DNA of 64,000 nucleotides from Asticcacaulis sp. AC460 (GCF_000495795.1 NZ_AWGD01000015.1:100944-164943); one strand, 5' to 3'. Counted from the stretch's first letter, positions 16,755 through 25,911 are shown. Numbers and translations are program-made. Notes: generated by a model from the sequence alone, not told the origin.

Positions 16755-17684
16755 TTAAGCCGCCTTGCGACGGCCGCCCATCAGCATCGACATCAGGGCG
16801 CCCAGCACTTCCGGCAGTTCCGAGCGCGGCACCACGCGGTCGACCATGCCCTTTTCGACCAGGTATTCCGAACGCTGGAAGCCTTCCGGCAGCTTTTCGC
16901 GGATGGTGGTTTCGATGACACGCGGACCGGCGAAACCGATCAAAGCGCCCGGTTCAGCCAGGTGGATATCGCCCAGCATGGCATAGGACGCCGTAACACC
17001 GCCCGTGGTCGGGTCGGTCAGGACGACGATATAGGGCAGCTGCGCCGCCTTGAGTTCCTGGATGGCCAGGGTGGTGCGCGCCATCTGCATCAGCGACAGG
17101 GCGCCTTCCTGCATACGGGCGCCGCCGGCGGCGGTATAGGCGACCATCGGGCATTTACGCGCCAGCGCTTCGCGGGCGGCGGCGATAAAGCCTTCGCCGG
17201 CGGCCATGCCCAGCGATCCGCCCATGAAGGCGAAGTCCTGGACCAGCACGACGCAGGGCGTGCCCTGGACCGTGCCGTAGCCGGCGGCCATGGTGTCCTG
17301 CTCGCCGGTGGCGGCACGCGCCGCCTTCAGACGCTCGGAATAGGGCTTACCGTCCGAAAAATGCAGCGGATCTTCGTGGACGCCGGGCAGCGGAATATCG
17401 GTCCACTTGCTGTCGTCGAAGGTGAATTTCATGCGCGCGTCAGGACCGATGCGCATATGGCGGCCCGAAGGCGTCACCCACATGGCCGCTTCCAGGTCCG
17501 ACCGGTAGATCATGTCGCCGGTGTCGGGGTCCTTGACCCACAGATTTTCCGGCGTTTCACGCCGGCTGACGAACTTGGAGACGCCGGGGGCGATCTTGGC
17601 CAGCCAGCCTCCGCGTTCGCGACGATCGGCGGGCTTGGCGCCCCCCGGCAGTTTCGGACCCTTGGTCGTATCAGCCATAGCCAT
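16755..17684 (-). CDS. accD: Acetyl-CoA carboxylase carboxyltransferase subunit beta
   Basis: AccD (309 residues) forms the carboxyltransferase with AccA and moves CO2 from carboxybiotin to acetyl-CoA, making malonyl-CoA for fatty acid synthesis. The acyl-CoA-binding core is intact: [52 protein letters not shown] and [14 protein letters not shown]. The N-terminal zinc ribbon is degenerate: the positions of its four cysteines read D52, T55, T71 and G74 (KDPDTGD and VTPSGR). A loss of several of these cysteines is known in alphaproteobacterial AccD. The start at 17684 is preceded by GGAG. It follows trpA by 16 bp. Confidence 0.95.
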   Translation of the reverse strand: MAMADTTKGPKLPGGAKPADRRERGGWLAKIAPGVSKFVSRRETPENLWVKDPDTGDMIYRSDLEAAMWVTPSGRHMRIGPDARMKFTFDDSKWTDIPLPGVHEDPLHFSDGKPYSERLKAARAATGEQDTMAAGYGTVQGTPCVVLVQDFAFMGGSLGMAAGEGFIAAAREALARKCPMVAYTAAGGARMQEGALSLMQMARTTLAIQELKAAQLPYIVVLTDPTTGGVTASYAMLGDIHLAEPGALIGFAGPRVIETTIREKLPEGFQRSEYLVEKGMVDRVVPRSELPEVLGALMSMLMGGRRKAA

Positions 17685-17700
17685 TACTATCTGCTACTCC

Positions 17701-18516
17701 TTAACGCGCCGAACGCACAGCCTGAGCCAAAATTGCGGCCTTTTCCAGCACTTTCGCTTTGCCGGCTTGCGAATCAGGTAAACTATTCTTGATTTCGTCA
17801 ACAAGTGCTGAACCGACAACCGCGGCGTCAGCGATGCGGGCAACCTCGGCAGCGCGTTCGGCGGTGCGGATGCCGAAGCCCACCGCTACCGGCAATTGCG
17901 CCGCTTCCTGGACCTTGCGGACCTCATCACGGATGGCCTCGGCGTTGACTTCCTTCACGCCCGTCACCCCGGTCACGGAAACGTAATAGATAAATCCGCG
18001 CGTCCGCTTCACCAGGGTCTTGAGACGGTTTTCGTCGCTGGTCGGGGTGGCCAGGCGAATCAGTGCCAGATTCTCCGCGTCCAGTGCGTCGGTCAGGCCA
18101 TCGGCTTCTTCCGGCGGGCAGTCGACGATGATCAGCCCGTCGGCGCCGACCTCCGCCATCTTGGCCGCCCAGGCCTCGTAGCCCATGGACTCGACGGGGT
18201 TCATATAGCCCATCAGGATGATCGGTGTCGTCTGGTCGTGTTCACGGAAGCGGCGGACCAGGTTGAAGACATCGGCGATCTTGGTGCCGTTCTTCAAAGC
18301 GCGTTCAGCAGCATGCTGAATGGTGGGCCCCTCCGCCATCGGATCGGAGAAGGGAAAACCCAGCTCGATCAGGTCGGCCCCGGCCGCGGGCAAGCCTTTC
18401 AGGATGTCCAGCGTGGTGTCCACGTCCGGATCTCCGGCCATGATATAGGCGATGAAGGCGGCACGGTTCTCGGTCTTCAGAGCCGCAAAGCGGGCGTCGA
18501 TGCGGGAGACGGTCAT
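17701..18516 (-). CDS. trpA: Tryptophan synthase alpha chain
   Basis: TrpA (271 residues) cleaves indole-3-glycerol phosphate to indole and glyceraldehyde 3-phosphate. It channels the indole to TrpB in the alpha2-beta2 complex. Catalytic glutamate and aspartate lie in [21 protein letters not shown] (near residue 50) and in [13 protein letters not shown]. The phosphate-binding part is VSVTGVTG and [10 protein letters not shown]. The start overlaps the trpB stop as ATGA, giving coupled synthesis of the two subunits. Confidence 0.97.
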   Translation of the reverse strand: MTVSRIDARFAALKTENRAAFIAYIMAGDPDVDTTLDILKGLPAAGADLIELGFPFSDPMAEGPTIQHAAERALKNGTKIADVFNLVRRFREHDQTTPIILMGYMNPVESMGYEAWAAKMAEVGADGLIIVDCPPEEADGLTDALDAENLALIRLATPTSDENRLKTLVKRTRGFIYYVSVTGVTGVKEVNAEAIRDEVRKVQEAAQLPVAVGFGIRTAERAAEVARIADAAVVGSALVDEIKNSLPDSQAGKAKVLEKAAILAQAVRSAR

Positions 18517-19739
18517 GCTGAGATCCCTCCCATGCCCAGACGTTTGGAGACGGTGGCGATATCCTTGTCGCCGCGGCCCGAGAGGTTCAGCACAACAATG
18601 CCATCCTTACCGATCTCACGCGCCAGTTCGCCGACGCGGGCAATGGCGTGAGACGACTCCAGAGCCGGGATAATGCCCTCAAGCTTCGACGTGAGCTGGA
18701 AAGCTTCCAGCGCCTCGTCGTCCGTGGCCGTGATGTAACGCGCCCTGCCGGTCTTGAAGAGGTGGGCGTGTTCCGGGCCAATGCCAGGATAGTCGAGGCC
18801 GGCCGAAATCGAGTGGCCTTCCAGGATTTGGCCGTCGTCGTCCTGCAGCAGGTAGGTGCGGTTGCCGTGGAGCACGCCCGGGCGGCCGCCGTTCAGCGAA
18901 GCCGAGTGGCCGTTATAGACGTCCAGGCCGTGGCCCGCCGCTTCGACGCCGACGATCTGCACGCCTTCGTCGTCGATAAAGGGATGGAACATGCCGATGG
19001 CGTTGGAGCCACCGCCGATACAGGCGATGACGGCGTCAGGCAGGCGACCTTCCTGTTCCAGAATCTGCTCGCGCGTTTCCTTGCCGATGACCGTCTGGAA
19101 ATCGCGGACCATCTCGGGATACGGGTGCATGCCAGCCGCAGTGCCGATCATGTAATAGGTGTCACTGACATTGGTCACCCAGTCCCGCAGCGCTTCGTTC
19201 AAAGCATCCTTCAAGGTGCCGTTGCCAGCCGTGACCGGGGTCACTTCGGCGCCCATCAGCTTCATGCGGAAGACGTTCGGCGCCTGACGCTCGACATCGG
19301 TCGCGCCCATATAAACCACCAGGGGAAGATCGAACTTGGCGCACACTGTGGCCGAAGCGACGCCGTGCTGGCCCGCCCCGGTTTCAGCTATGATCCGCGT
19401 CCGCCCCATGCGCCGGGCCAGCAGTATCTGGCCGATGCAGTTGTTGATCTTGTGCGCGCCGGTGTGGTTCAGCTCTTCGCGCTTGAAGTAGATCTTCGCA
19501 CCACCGTAGTGGGCGGTCAGGCGTTCCGCCAGATACAGGGGCGATGGCCGACCGACGAAGTGCTTCAGGAGGCTGTGATATTCGGCCCAGAAGGTGGGAT
19601 CGGTTTTGGCGCTTTGCCAGGCGGCGTTCAGCTCCAGCACCAGCGGCATCAGGGTCTCAGGCACATAGAGACCGCCGAATTCCCCGAACCGGCCCTTGGC
19701 ATCCGGTTGGGAATAGGTGTTGGGACGCAGATCGCTCAC
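18513..19739 (-). CDS. trpB: Tryptophan synthase beta chain
   Basis: TrpB (408 residues) is the PLP enzyme that joins indole and L-serine to tryptophan. The PLP lysine lies in [16 protein letters not shown] near residue 100. The phosphate-binding loop is [15 protein letters not shown], and [10 protein letters not shown] is the usual substrate segment. The start is GTG at 19739 (VSDLRPN), preceded by AAGGAT at 8 bases. It follows trpF across a 104 bp gap, long enough for a separate promoter, and is coupled to trpA. Confidence 0.97.
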   Translation of the reverse strand: MSDLRPNTYSQPDAKGRFGEFGGLYVPETLMPLVLELNAAWQSAKTDPTFWAEYHSLLKHFVGRPSPLYLAERLTAHYGGAKIYFKREELNHTGAHKINNCIGQILLARRMGRTRIIAETGAGQHGVASATVCAKFDLPLVVYMGATDVERQAPNVFRMKLMGAEVTPVTAGNGTLKDALNEALRDWVTNVSDTYYMIGTAAGMHPYPEMVRDFQTVIGKETREQILEQEGRLPDAVIACIGGGSNAIGMFHPFIDDEGVQIVGVEAAGHGLDVYNGHSASLNGGRPGVLHGNRTYLLQDDDGQILEGHSISAGLDYPGIGPEHAHLFKTGRARYITATDDEALEAFQLTSKLEGIIPALESSHAIARVGELAREIGKDGIVVLNLSGRGDKDIATVSKRLGMGGISA

Positions 19740-19843
19740 TGCAAAGGATCCTTCTGAAGTCTTGCTGTTGGTGCCGCAACTACGTCCGGCTTGCTGATTC
19801 AGATCAAGCCAGACATGGATGCGGACGTTTTAAAGAAAGCGGG

Positions 19844-20494
19844 TTATAGCGACTTTACGGCTTTAAGGAAGCCGGAAATGAGTCGCTCATCCTTAACGCC
19901 CGGCGTCGATTCAACCCCTGAGGAGACATCCACCCCGGGCGCACCACTCAAACGGAGAGCCTCGGCGACATTATCGGGCGTCAGTCCCCCGGCCAGAAGC
20001 CACGGCTTGACTCCCGTCCAGGCGCGCATCAGCGGCCAGTCGAAGCTTAACCCCATACCGCCGGGCAGGACGGCGTCCTTCGGCGTTTTGGCGTCGAACA
20101 GCAGATAGTCGGCGACCTCGTCATATAGCTTGGCGGCAGCAATATCGTCGGCCGTCTCGACACTGATCGCCTTGATCACCGGCAGGCCGAACCGCGACCG
20201 GACTTCGGCCACCCGATCCGGCGTTTCATGACCGTGAAGCTGGATCAGGTCCGGCTGCGCCGACGCGGTCAAGGCTGTCAAAAGTTCATCGTCCGGATTA
20301 ACCACGACGGCCGTCAGCGGTGTGGTCATACCATGGCAGCGAATCGCCTGCATCAGTTGCGTCATTGACGGTTGCGTCAAATGTCGTGGACTCTTCGCAA
20401 AGTGGATAAATCCAAGCAGGTCCGCGCCGCTCTTAACCGCCGCTTGAGCGGCCGAAAGCGTAGAAATACCGCATATTTTCGACAAAACCGTCAT
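19844..20494 (-). CDS. trpF: Phosphoribosylanthranilate isomerase
   Basis: TrpF (216 residues) performs the Amadori rearrangement of N-(5-phosphoribosyl)anthranilate to CdRP in tryptophan synthesis. The catalytic cysteine is in SKICGIST at the N-terminus, and the general acid is the aspartate of LLFDAKTPKDAVLPGGMG. The phosphate loop reads LAGGLTPDNVAEAL and GVDVSSGVESTPGVKD. It is first in the minus-strand trpF-trpB-trpA-accD series and diverges from the glucokinase-like pair. The 122 bp between them should hold promoters for both directions. Confidence 0.96.
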   Translation of the reverse strand: MTVLSKICGISTLSAAQAAVKSGADLLGFIHFAKSPRHLTQPSMTQLMQAIRCHGMTTPLTAVVVNPDDELLTALTASAQPDLIQLHGHETPDRVAEVRSRFGLPVIKAISVETADDIAAAKLYDEVADYLLFDAKTPKDAVLPGGMGLSFDWPLMRAWTGVKPWLLAGGLTPDNVAEALRLSGAPGVDVSSGVESTPGVKDERLISGFLKAVKSL

Positions 20495-20616
20495 AATCGT
20501 AAGCTCTAGGTCAGACCTTTAGTAAAAATCAACAAATCGATTTTAATTTTGTCTGTTAACGAAGCCGGTGTGTGCAATGGCCGGCCCCTCATAAGCGTAT
20601 CAATGGGCAGGATATC

Positions 20617-21570
20617 ATGGGCGAATATGTGCTGCTGAGCGACATCAGCAACGGGATATGTCTCAAACTGGCCCTGGCCCGGCGGGGCGAACGCCCCGAC
20701 AACACCCAGCAATTTCCGTGCGAAACCTGGGAGGATTTCCAGGCCTCGATCCGCTATTTCCTGAACCAGCATGACAATCCCCCACTGATGGGTGCGGCGA
20801 TCTCGGCCGGCGGCTGGGAAGACCGCGGCAATATGGCTATGCCGAACCACCGGTTTTCGATCAACCGCGCCGAGGTGCGCGAATTCCTCAATATCCAGCG
20901 CCTGAACCTGGTCAATGACTGTGTCGCCAAGGCGCTGGCTATCCCGCGCCTGGAAAGCACCGAACGGCTCAAGATCTGCGGCGGCGACGCCCTGGAAGAA
21001 CAGGTCATCGCCGTCATCAGCGCGCATCGTGGCCTGGGCCAGGCCGCCCTGGCGCCCGACGGCATGGGCAACTGGACCGCCATGCCCTGCGAAGGCGGGC
21101 ATTCCGACCTGACCCCGGTCACGGACCTGGAATGGAAGGTGTGGAAGGTCCTGCACGAAAAGTACAAAGGCCATGTGTCGCGGGAACGGGTCGTCTCCAT
21201 CCCCGGCCTGCGCGACCTCTGGCAGGCCCTGGCCAAGCTCGACGGCGAAGACGGCGGAATCGTCCCGGAATCTGAGCTGATCGTCGCCCGGTGCCGCACG
21301 GGTGACGCCCGCTGCCGCCAGGCGATCGATCTCAGCATGGGCTGGTTCGCCGCCTTCGCCTCCGACGTTGCCCTGATCCTGGGCGCCCGCGGCGGGGTCT
21401 ACCTGGCCGGCGAACTGATGGACATGATCGGTGACCAGCTGAACGTCGACGCCTTCGTCGCCCGCTATGGCGACAAGGGCCGGCTAAGCAGCTATGTCAG
21501 CGAGATACCGGTCTATCTCGCCAAGGCCCGTGACCTCGAGGTCATCGGCCTGGCAACCCTGTTCGATTGA
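20617..21570 (+). CDS. Glucokinase-like protein, probable pseudokinase, copy 1
   Basis: This 317-residue protein has the fold and length of proteobacterial glucokinase (Glk) and can be aligned along its whole length. Matching segments are LVNDCVAKALAIP, PCEGGHSDL, GHVSRERVVSIPGL, GGVYLAGEL and KGRLSSYVSEIPVYL. The N-terminal phosphate loop, DxGGTN in active Glk, reads DISNGI (residues 9-14). The adenosine-site GTGLG reads HRGLG, and the second GG of GGVFIAGG is lost. The catalytic aspartate is kept (D101). ATP use is therefore doubtful; a sugar-binding or regulatory role is possible. ATG 20617 follows GGGCAGGAT. A paralog starts 22 bp downstream. Confidence 0.82.
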   Translation: MGEYVLLSDISNGICLKLALARRGERPDNTQQFPCETWEDFQASIRYFLNQHDNPPLMGAAISAGGWEDRGNMAMPNHRFSINRAEVREFLNIQRLNLVNDCVAKALAIPRLESTERLKICGGDALEEQVIAVISAHRGLGQAALAPDGMGNWTAMPCEGGHSDLTPVTDLEWKVWKVLHEKYKGHVSRERVVSIPGLRDLWQALAKLDGEDGGIVPESELIVARCRTGDARCRQAIDLSMGWFAAFASDVALILGARGGVYLAGELMDMIGDQLNVDAFVARYGDKGRLSSYVSEIPVYLAKARDLEVIGLATLFD

Positions 21571-21592
21571 AGTCCCTCCAGGATATTTTGGC

Positions 21593-22540
21593 ATGTCCGA
21601 CTACGTCCTCCTGTGTGATTTCGCGATCGGCGCCGAGGTCGAAATGGCCCTGGCGCATCCGGGCTCGCGCCCGCCGGAGGCGACACCCTATTCCTGTCCC
21701 GACCGGGCGTCGTTCGACGATGCCATGATCGATTTTCTGACGCAGAACGGCCATCCACGTCTGAAGGGCGTGGCGATTTCGTCGCGCGGCTGGGAAAGCA
21801 AGGGCAAGCTGCAACTGCCTCAGGAGGGCATGTCAATCGTCCGGGACGATGTCCGCGCGCTTCTGGGCGTGCAACGGGTCAACCTGGTCAACAACTTCGT
21901 CGCCCGCGCCCTGGCCATTCCCCGGCTCAACAGTCACGAGGTCGAGAAGATCTGCGGCGAAGACGCCATCGACGAGCAGGTGATCGCCGTCCTGGGGCCC
22001 CACCATGGCCTTGGCCTCGCCGCCCTGGCGCCCGACGGCGCCGGTAGCTGGACCGCCATCCCCTGCGAAGGCGGACATTCGGACCTGCCGGCGACGTCCG
22101 AACGTGAGTGGCAGGTGCGCCAGGTCCTGGCCCGCCGCCATGGCCATGTCGCCCGCGAATTGGCCATCTCGCTGGACGGTCTGGTCCACGTCTGGAAGGC
22201 ACTCAGCGAACTGGACGGCGACGAAGTGGTCCGCAAGTCGCCGGAAGAGATCGTCGCCCTGGCCAGCATAGGTGATGAACGCGCAAGCGAAGCGATCCGG
22301 ATGAGCATGGGCTGGCTGGCGGCGATGGCATCGGATGTCGGCCTGATCCTGGGTGCGCGGGGTGGGATTTACCTGACGGGCGATTTGATGGACCTGATCG
22401 GCGACCTGTTCGATGCCGAGGTCTTCCGTCAACGCTATACCGCCAAGGGCCGGTTGAGCGGCTATGTTGCCGAGATTCCGGTGTTCAAGACCCTGGCGAA
22501 CCAACTGGAAATCATTGGCTTGGCGACGCTGTTCGACTAA
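21593..22540 (+). CDS. Glucokinase-like protein, probable pseudokinase, copy 2
   Basis: This is a tandem paralog of the preceding gene, 315 residues long and similar throughout (EGGHSDLPATSEREWQ, GARGGIYLTGDLMD, KGRLSGYVAEIPVF). The phosphate loop reads DFAIGA instead of DxGGTN. The catalytic aspartate of glucokinase is replaced by asparagine (VNNFVARALAIP, N101), and the ATP-site GTGLG reads HHGLG. By family knowledge this protein should not phosphorylate sugars. It ends 5 bp from the convergent murU stop. It forms a likely two-gene operon with copy 1 and may act with it as a heteromer. Confidence 0.82.
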   Translation: MSDYVLLCDFAIGAEVEMALAHPGSRPPEATPYSCPDRASFDDAMIDFLTQNGHPRLKGVAISSRGWESKGKLQLPQEGMSIVRDDVRALLGVQRVNLVNNFVARALAIPRLNSHEVEKICGEDAIDEQVIAVLGPHHGLGLAALAPDGAGSWTAIPCEGGHSDLPATSEREWQVRQVLARRHGHVARELAISLDGLVHVWKALSELDGDEVVRKSPEEIVALASIGDERASEAIRMSMGWLAAMASDVGLILGARGGIYLTGDLMDLIGDLFDAEVFRQRYTAKGRLSGYVAEIPVFKTLANQLEIIGLATLFD

Positions 22541-22545
22541 ACCCT

Positions 22546-23262
22546 TTACCGGTCCCGAACGGCTAACCGACCCTCAGCGATATCGCGGGCAGCGGGATCG
22601 CCGACATGCATCCAGTCGCCATCCATCACGACTCCGGCGATTCGGCCTTTCGGCGCTAACTCCCGCCAGATCTTCGCCAGCGAAAATGCCGCCTCATCCA
22701 CGCCATCGACGATCTGCGGTTTGGTGATGTGCACGCCCATATAGTTCAGCGGCGCAGACGAGGCCTCGCCACGGAAACGCAGCCGGTCACCATCCATGAA
22801 AAAGTCGCCGGCGCCGTCGAACCCCGTCGTTCGCTCCATCCGCGCCAGCAACAGCGCCGCGTCCATCTCGTCAGGATTCCAAAGGCTGCTCAGCGCCTTC
22901 AACGCCGCGCCGTCAATATCCTCCAGCCAGACACTATCGATATTGGCCGCCCAGATCGGATCCTCACCCAGCAGCGGCCGCGCCTTCTTCAGGCCCCCAC
23001 CGGTTTCCAGCAGGGCCTCGCGCTCGTCCGAGATGACGATATCCAGATCGGTCCGCGCCTTCAGGTGGGCTTCCAGCCGGTCGGCAAAGGCATGGACATT
23101 GACAACGAAGTGCTTCGCGCCCGCCGCCGCCAAGCGGTCCAGCATGTGATCGATCAAAGCGCGGCCGCCGACCTCGACCAGGGCCTTGGGCCGGTCATTG
23201 GTCAGCGGGCGCATGCGGGTGCCTAAGCCCGCCGCCAGGATAAAGGCTGTCTCGGGAATCAT
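22546..23262 (-). CDS. murU: N-acetylmuramate-1-phosphate uridylyltransferase
   Basis: MurU (238 residues) is a sugar-1-phosphate nucleotidyltransferase that converts MurNAc-1-phosphate and UTP to UDP-MurNAc in the peptidoglycan recycling route that bypasses MurA, and thereby fosfomycin. The nucleotidyltransferase signature FILAAGLGTRMRPLTNDRPKA is at the N-terminus, with ETGGGLKKA and a metal-binding NIDSVW further on. The specific name rests on fusion-like coupling to amgK: the ATG overlaps the amgK stop as ATGA. The alternative, a generic mannose-1-phosphate guanylyltransferase, fits less well because of its short length. Confidence 0.85.
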   Translation of the reverse strand: MIPETAFILAAGLGTRMRPLTNDRPKALVEVGGRALIDHMLDRLAAAGAKHFVVNVHAFADRLEAHLKARTDLDIVISDEREALLETGGGLKKARPLLGEDPIWAANIDSVWLEDIDGAALKALSSLWNPDEMDAALLLARMERTTGFDGAGDFFMDGDRLRFRGEASSAPLNYMGVHITKPQIVDGVDEAAFSLAKIWRELAPKGRIAGVVMDGDWMHVGDPAARDIAEGRLAVRDR

Positions 23263-24365
23263 GCTTTCAGCTTATCGCCGAAACCGTAGGCATGGAACCA
23301 ATCTTTCAGCCCTTCCATGCCCGGCGCTTCGACATTGCGGCCGATATGGCGCCACATGCGCGGGATGAACTGCTCGTAGCGCGGCTTGTGGTAGTGCACG
23401 ACCAGGCGCGCGAAGATGCCCAGGATCCGCGCCTCGTTCAGCGTCGCCAGGGCATTGTAATCGGCCATGAAGGCGTCGCGGTCGACGTGCGGGCGCAGAC
23501 CGAAATAGTGGTCCAGCGCGGCCTTTTCCAGTTCCGGCGAGACATCGCGGCGAGCGTCCTGCAGCAGCGACAGCAGGTCCCACGACGGGTGGGCGCGCAG
23601 GGCGTCCTGGAAGTCGATCATCCCCACCCGGGCGACGCCCGAACGATCCGGCAACCACATCAGGTTTTCGGCATGGTAGTCACGATGCGCAAAGGCGGTC
23701 GCCCCGGCTTCGGCGCGTTTGCGTAACGGCGACCACAGGGCTTCCCACTCGGCCAGGGCCTGGTCCGAAAGCGCTTCTCCACCGGCATAGCGCGGGTACC
23801 ATTCGGTGAACAAACCCGCGCCGGTCTTCAGCGCCAGATCGTCATAGGTCAGCAACGGCCAGCCCGGCGTGCCCAATTGTCCGGGCAGCACATCGGGCGG
23901 GGTCAATTCGTGCAACTGCGCCAGGGCCTCGATGGCCGCCATATACAGCGGCTGCTCGTCCTGACCCTTGGCGATCAGGGCGGCGAACAGGTCGTCACCC
24001 AGGTCTTCCGAAATCAGCAGGCCATTGGCGGCATCCAGCTCATAGCACTGCGGAGCCGACAGGCCCTGTGACCGCAAATAACCGGCCGCGGCGACAAAGG
24101 CGTCGATCCGCCCGGCCGCCAGGCGCGCCATGGCGTTATAGCCCGACTCGACACGGTCGGACGGGGTCTGCTCCGGCCGGCATGGCTGGGTTTCCAGCGC
24201 CGGCGGCTGATCCATCAGCATGTAGGATTGGCCGTCCTTGATGAGGCGCTCATAGCGGCGGGTCGAGGCATCGCCGGGCAGGGGCTGGCGCTCGGCATTG
24301 CCGAAGCCGGAATCGCTTAAAAACCGCTGCTTGATCGCCTCGCGGTCCGGTGTCGTCGCAGTCAT
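23259..24365 (-). CDS. amgK: Anomeric MurNAc/GlcNAc kinase
   Basis: AmgK (368 residues) is an aminoglycoside-phosphotransferase-fold kinase that makes MurNAc-1-phosphate (and GlcNAc-1-phosphate) for MurU. The catalytic loop is FAHRDYHAENLMWLP near residue 205 and the metal-binding segment is VGMIDFQDALRAHPSWDLL. The N-terminus has GDASTRRYERL, a nucleotide-loop feature of the family. ATG 24365 is chosen because AAGG lies 6 bases upstream and it begins one base after the tsaE stop; an ATG at 24386 would overlap tsaE. The order tsaE-amgK-murU is standard in alphaproteobacteria. Confidence 0.88.
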   Translation of the reverse strand: MTATTPDREAIKQRFLSDSGFGNAERQPLPGDASTRRYERLIKDGQSYMLMDQPPALETQPCRPEQTPSDRVESGYNAMARLAAGRIDAFVAAAGYLRSQGLSAPQCYELDAANGLLISEDLGDDLFAALIAKGQDEQPLYMAAIEALAQLHELTPPDVLPGQLGTPGWPLLTYDDLALKTGAGLFTEWYPRYAGGEALSDQALAEWEALWSPLRKRAEAGATAFAHRDYHAENLMWLPDRSGVARVGMIDFQDALRAHPSWDLLSLLQDARRDVSPELEKAALDHYFGLRPHVDRDAFMADYNALATLNEARILGIFARLVVHYHKPRYEQFIPRMWRHIGRNVEAPGMEGLKDWFHAYGFGDKLKA

Positions 24366-24366
24366 A

Positions 24367-24816
24367 CTAAACCTTGAAATTTCCACGCGGAACCAGATGC
24401 GCGATCCGGCCCGCAGAAGGATTGGTCTTATCGGCCAGTTCCAGCACGATGTCCAGCCGGTCGTCGTAGCCGAGATGCCCCAAGCGGTCGGGCCATTCGA
24501 TCAGCAACACGGACGATGGCAGGGCGTCGTCCAGGCCCAGTTCGTAGGCCTCGTCCGGCGATTCCAGCCGGTACAGATCGAGATGCAGCAGGGTGAAGTC
24601 CGCCGCCTCATAGGACTGGATCAGGGTGAAGGTCGGCGACGGCACATCCTGGTCCGGATAGGTCAGGGCACGTATCAGGCCCCGCGCCAAGGACGATTTC
24701 CCCATGCCGAGCGCGCCGGTCAGGTAGACGACATCGCCGGCCTTCAATCCGGGTGCAATCGAAGCGCCCAACGCTGCCGTCGCGGCTTCGTCGGGGAGGT
24801 GTACAGTCTCAGCCAT
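24367..24816 (-). CDS. tsaE: tRNA threonylcarbamoyladenosine biosynthesis ATPase TsaE
   Basis: TsaE (149 residues) is the P-loop ATPase that, with TsaB, TsaC and TsaD, makes t6A at position 37 of ANN-decoding tRNAs. The Walker A is LTGALGMGKSSLARGLIRAL. The family motif SPTFTLIQSY follows near residue 70, then LLHLDLYRLESPDEAYELGL and VLLIEWPDRL. ATG 24816 gives the usual MAETVHLPDE start and overlaps the upstream acyltransferase by 8 bp. ATG 24825 is an alternative. Confidence 0.93.
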   Translation of the reverse strand: MAETVHLPDEAATAALGASIAPGLKAGDVVYLTGALGMGKSSLARGLIRALTYPDQDVPSPTFTLIQSYEAADFTLLHLDLYRLESPDEAYELGLDDALPSSVLLIEWPDRLGHLGYDDRLDIVLELADKTNPSAGRIAHLVPRGNFKV

Positions 24817-25630
24817 AGGCGGCATCCGGTGACCCCGCCAGGGTCTTTTCGACATAGGTTTTCAGCCCATCGGTATCGAAACCATCCGTGTCCGGATCAA
24901 TCACCGGACCGACCGTCAAATCGAAGCGTTTACCCGCCTTGTTGAGCAGTTCGTGAAACAGGGTGATGTCGCGCAGTTCCTGGGAAAACTTATGAAACAA
25001 GTGGAACCAGAAGGAATTGGGCCCGGTCAGGTGGATCGGCACGATCGGGGCCTGGTATTTCTGCGCCAACGACACCGCCGTCGGCGCCCAGGGCGGGTCG
25101 ACCAGCTCGCCTTGCGGATTGCGCCGCGCCAGCCGCCCGGCCGGGAACATCACCACGCAGCGTTCGGCTTCGAAAGCGGCCTTGGCGGCCGCAAAAGTCG
25201 CGCGGGTCTTTTCGCGCGTGCGCTTGGCTTCGACCCACTCGACCGGGATGATGGCCTCGCCGAAGCGCGGATTGACCCGCAGAACGTCGGCATTGGCAAA
25301 GAAGATCGCGTCGGGACGTATCCGCAGCAAGGCATCGTAAACCGCGATCCCGTCGGCAATGCCGGTGGGGTGATTGACCACCACCACGCATCGGCCCGAA
25401 GCCGGAATCCGTTCGATGTGACGGACCTGGACATCCAGCGACAGCAGGTCCGAGACATAGTCCAGCGCGCCGGCGCCCGACAGGTGCGCCACCGCATCGG
25501 CCGTATGGCGCGCCTTCGGATAGCCCAGAATGGCGTACAGCACCGGCTTGACCATCGGCCAGGCGAAGGACGCCACCAGACGTGGCGCCCGTTCGTAGAT
25601 CAGTTCATCGATGATATGCAGCTTCGCCAT
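24809..25630 (-). CDS. PlsC-type 1-acylglycerol-3-phosphate acyltransferase family protein
   Basis: This 273-residue acyltransferase of the PlsC/LPLAT family is probably a peripheral inner-membrane protein. The catalytic motif H-x4-D is present as VVNHPTGIADG near residue 85. The second block VVMFPAGRLARRN near 160 and IVPIHLTGPNSFWFHL near 200 are consistent with the haemolysin-like branch, whose members make lyso- and ornithine-type lipids. The exact acyl acceptor cannot be told from sequence. It overlaps tsaE and is the first gene of the tsaE-amgK-murU series. Confidence 0.82.
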   Translation of the reverse strand: MAKLHIIDELIYERAPRLVASFAWPMVKPVLYAILGYPKARHTADAVAHLSGAGALDYVSDLLSLDVQVRHIERIPASGRCVVVVNHPTGIADGIAVYDALLRIRPDAIFFANADVLRVNPRFGEAIIPVEWVEAKRTREKTRATFAAAKAAFEAERCVVMFPAGRLARRNPQGELVDPPWAPTAVSLAQKYQAPIVPIHLTGPNSFWFHLFHKFSQELRDITLFHELLNKAGKRFDLTVGPVIDPDTDGFDTDGLKTYVEKTLAGSPDAAYG

Positions 25631-25696
25631 ACGTCCTTCGTCTGAACAGTTTTGCGCGTCTTGGCAAGTTTCACAGTTCGGTGCTAGTTTGGCGCC

Positions 25697-25831
25697 ATGA
25701 CCGACCCGGCCCCCAATCCATCCAGCGAAGACCGCCGCCGCCCCAAGGCGGTAATTCCCTATCTGGCGTTGTGGGTGATCAGTATTCTGTGTGTGATTTT
25801 TGCACTGTTCGCCATGTTAAATCGGGGTTGA
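25697..25831 (+). CDS. 44-residue single-span membrane protein
   Basis: This short frame runs ATG-TGA, with a charged N-terminus (SSEDRRRPKAV) and one hydrophobic helix (ALWVISILCVIFALFAML) ending NRG. It diverges from the acyltransferase across 66 bp. The composition, positive-inside charge and codon use make it a plausible small membrane protein, but no family is recognised. Confidence 0.5.
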   Translation: MTDPAPNPSSEDRRRPKAVIPYLALWVISILCVIFALFAMLNRG

Positions 25832-25867
25832 TGCGGTCCGCCATCACAAATTGATGGATTTTTTACA

Positions 25868-25911
25868 TTAACCATTTGTAAATCTGTATGAATTTGCCGC
25901 AACATGGTTAA
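25868..25911. promoter_or_regulatory. Inverted pair of TTAACCAT motifs
   Basis: TTAACCAT at 25868-25875 and its reverse complement ATGGTTAA at 25904-25911 are separated by 28 bases in an A/T-rich gap, 76 bp before the 25987 gene. TTAACCAT is one of the CtrA-associated motifs described in Caulobacter. Control by CtrA is an inference. Confidence 0.4.
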
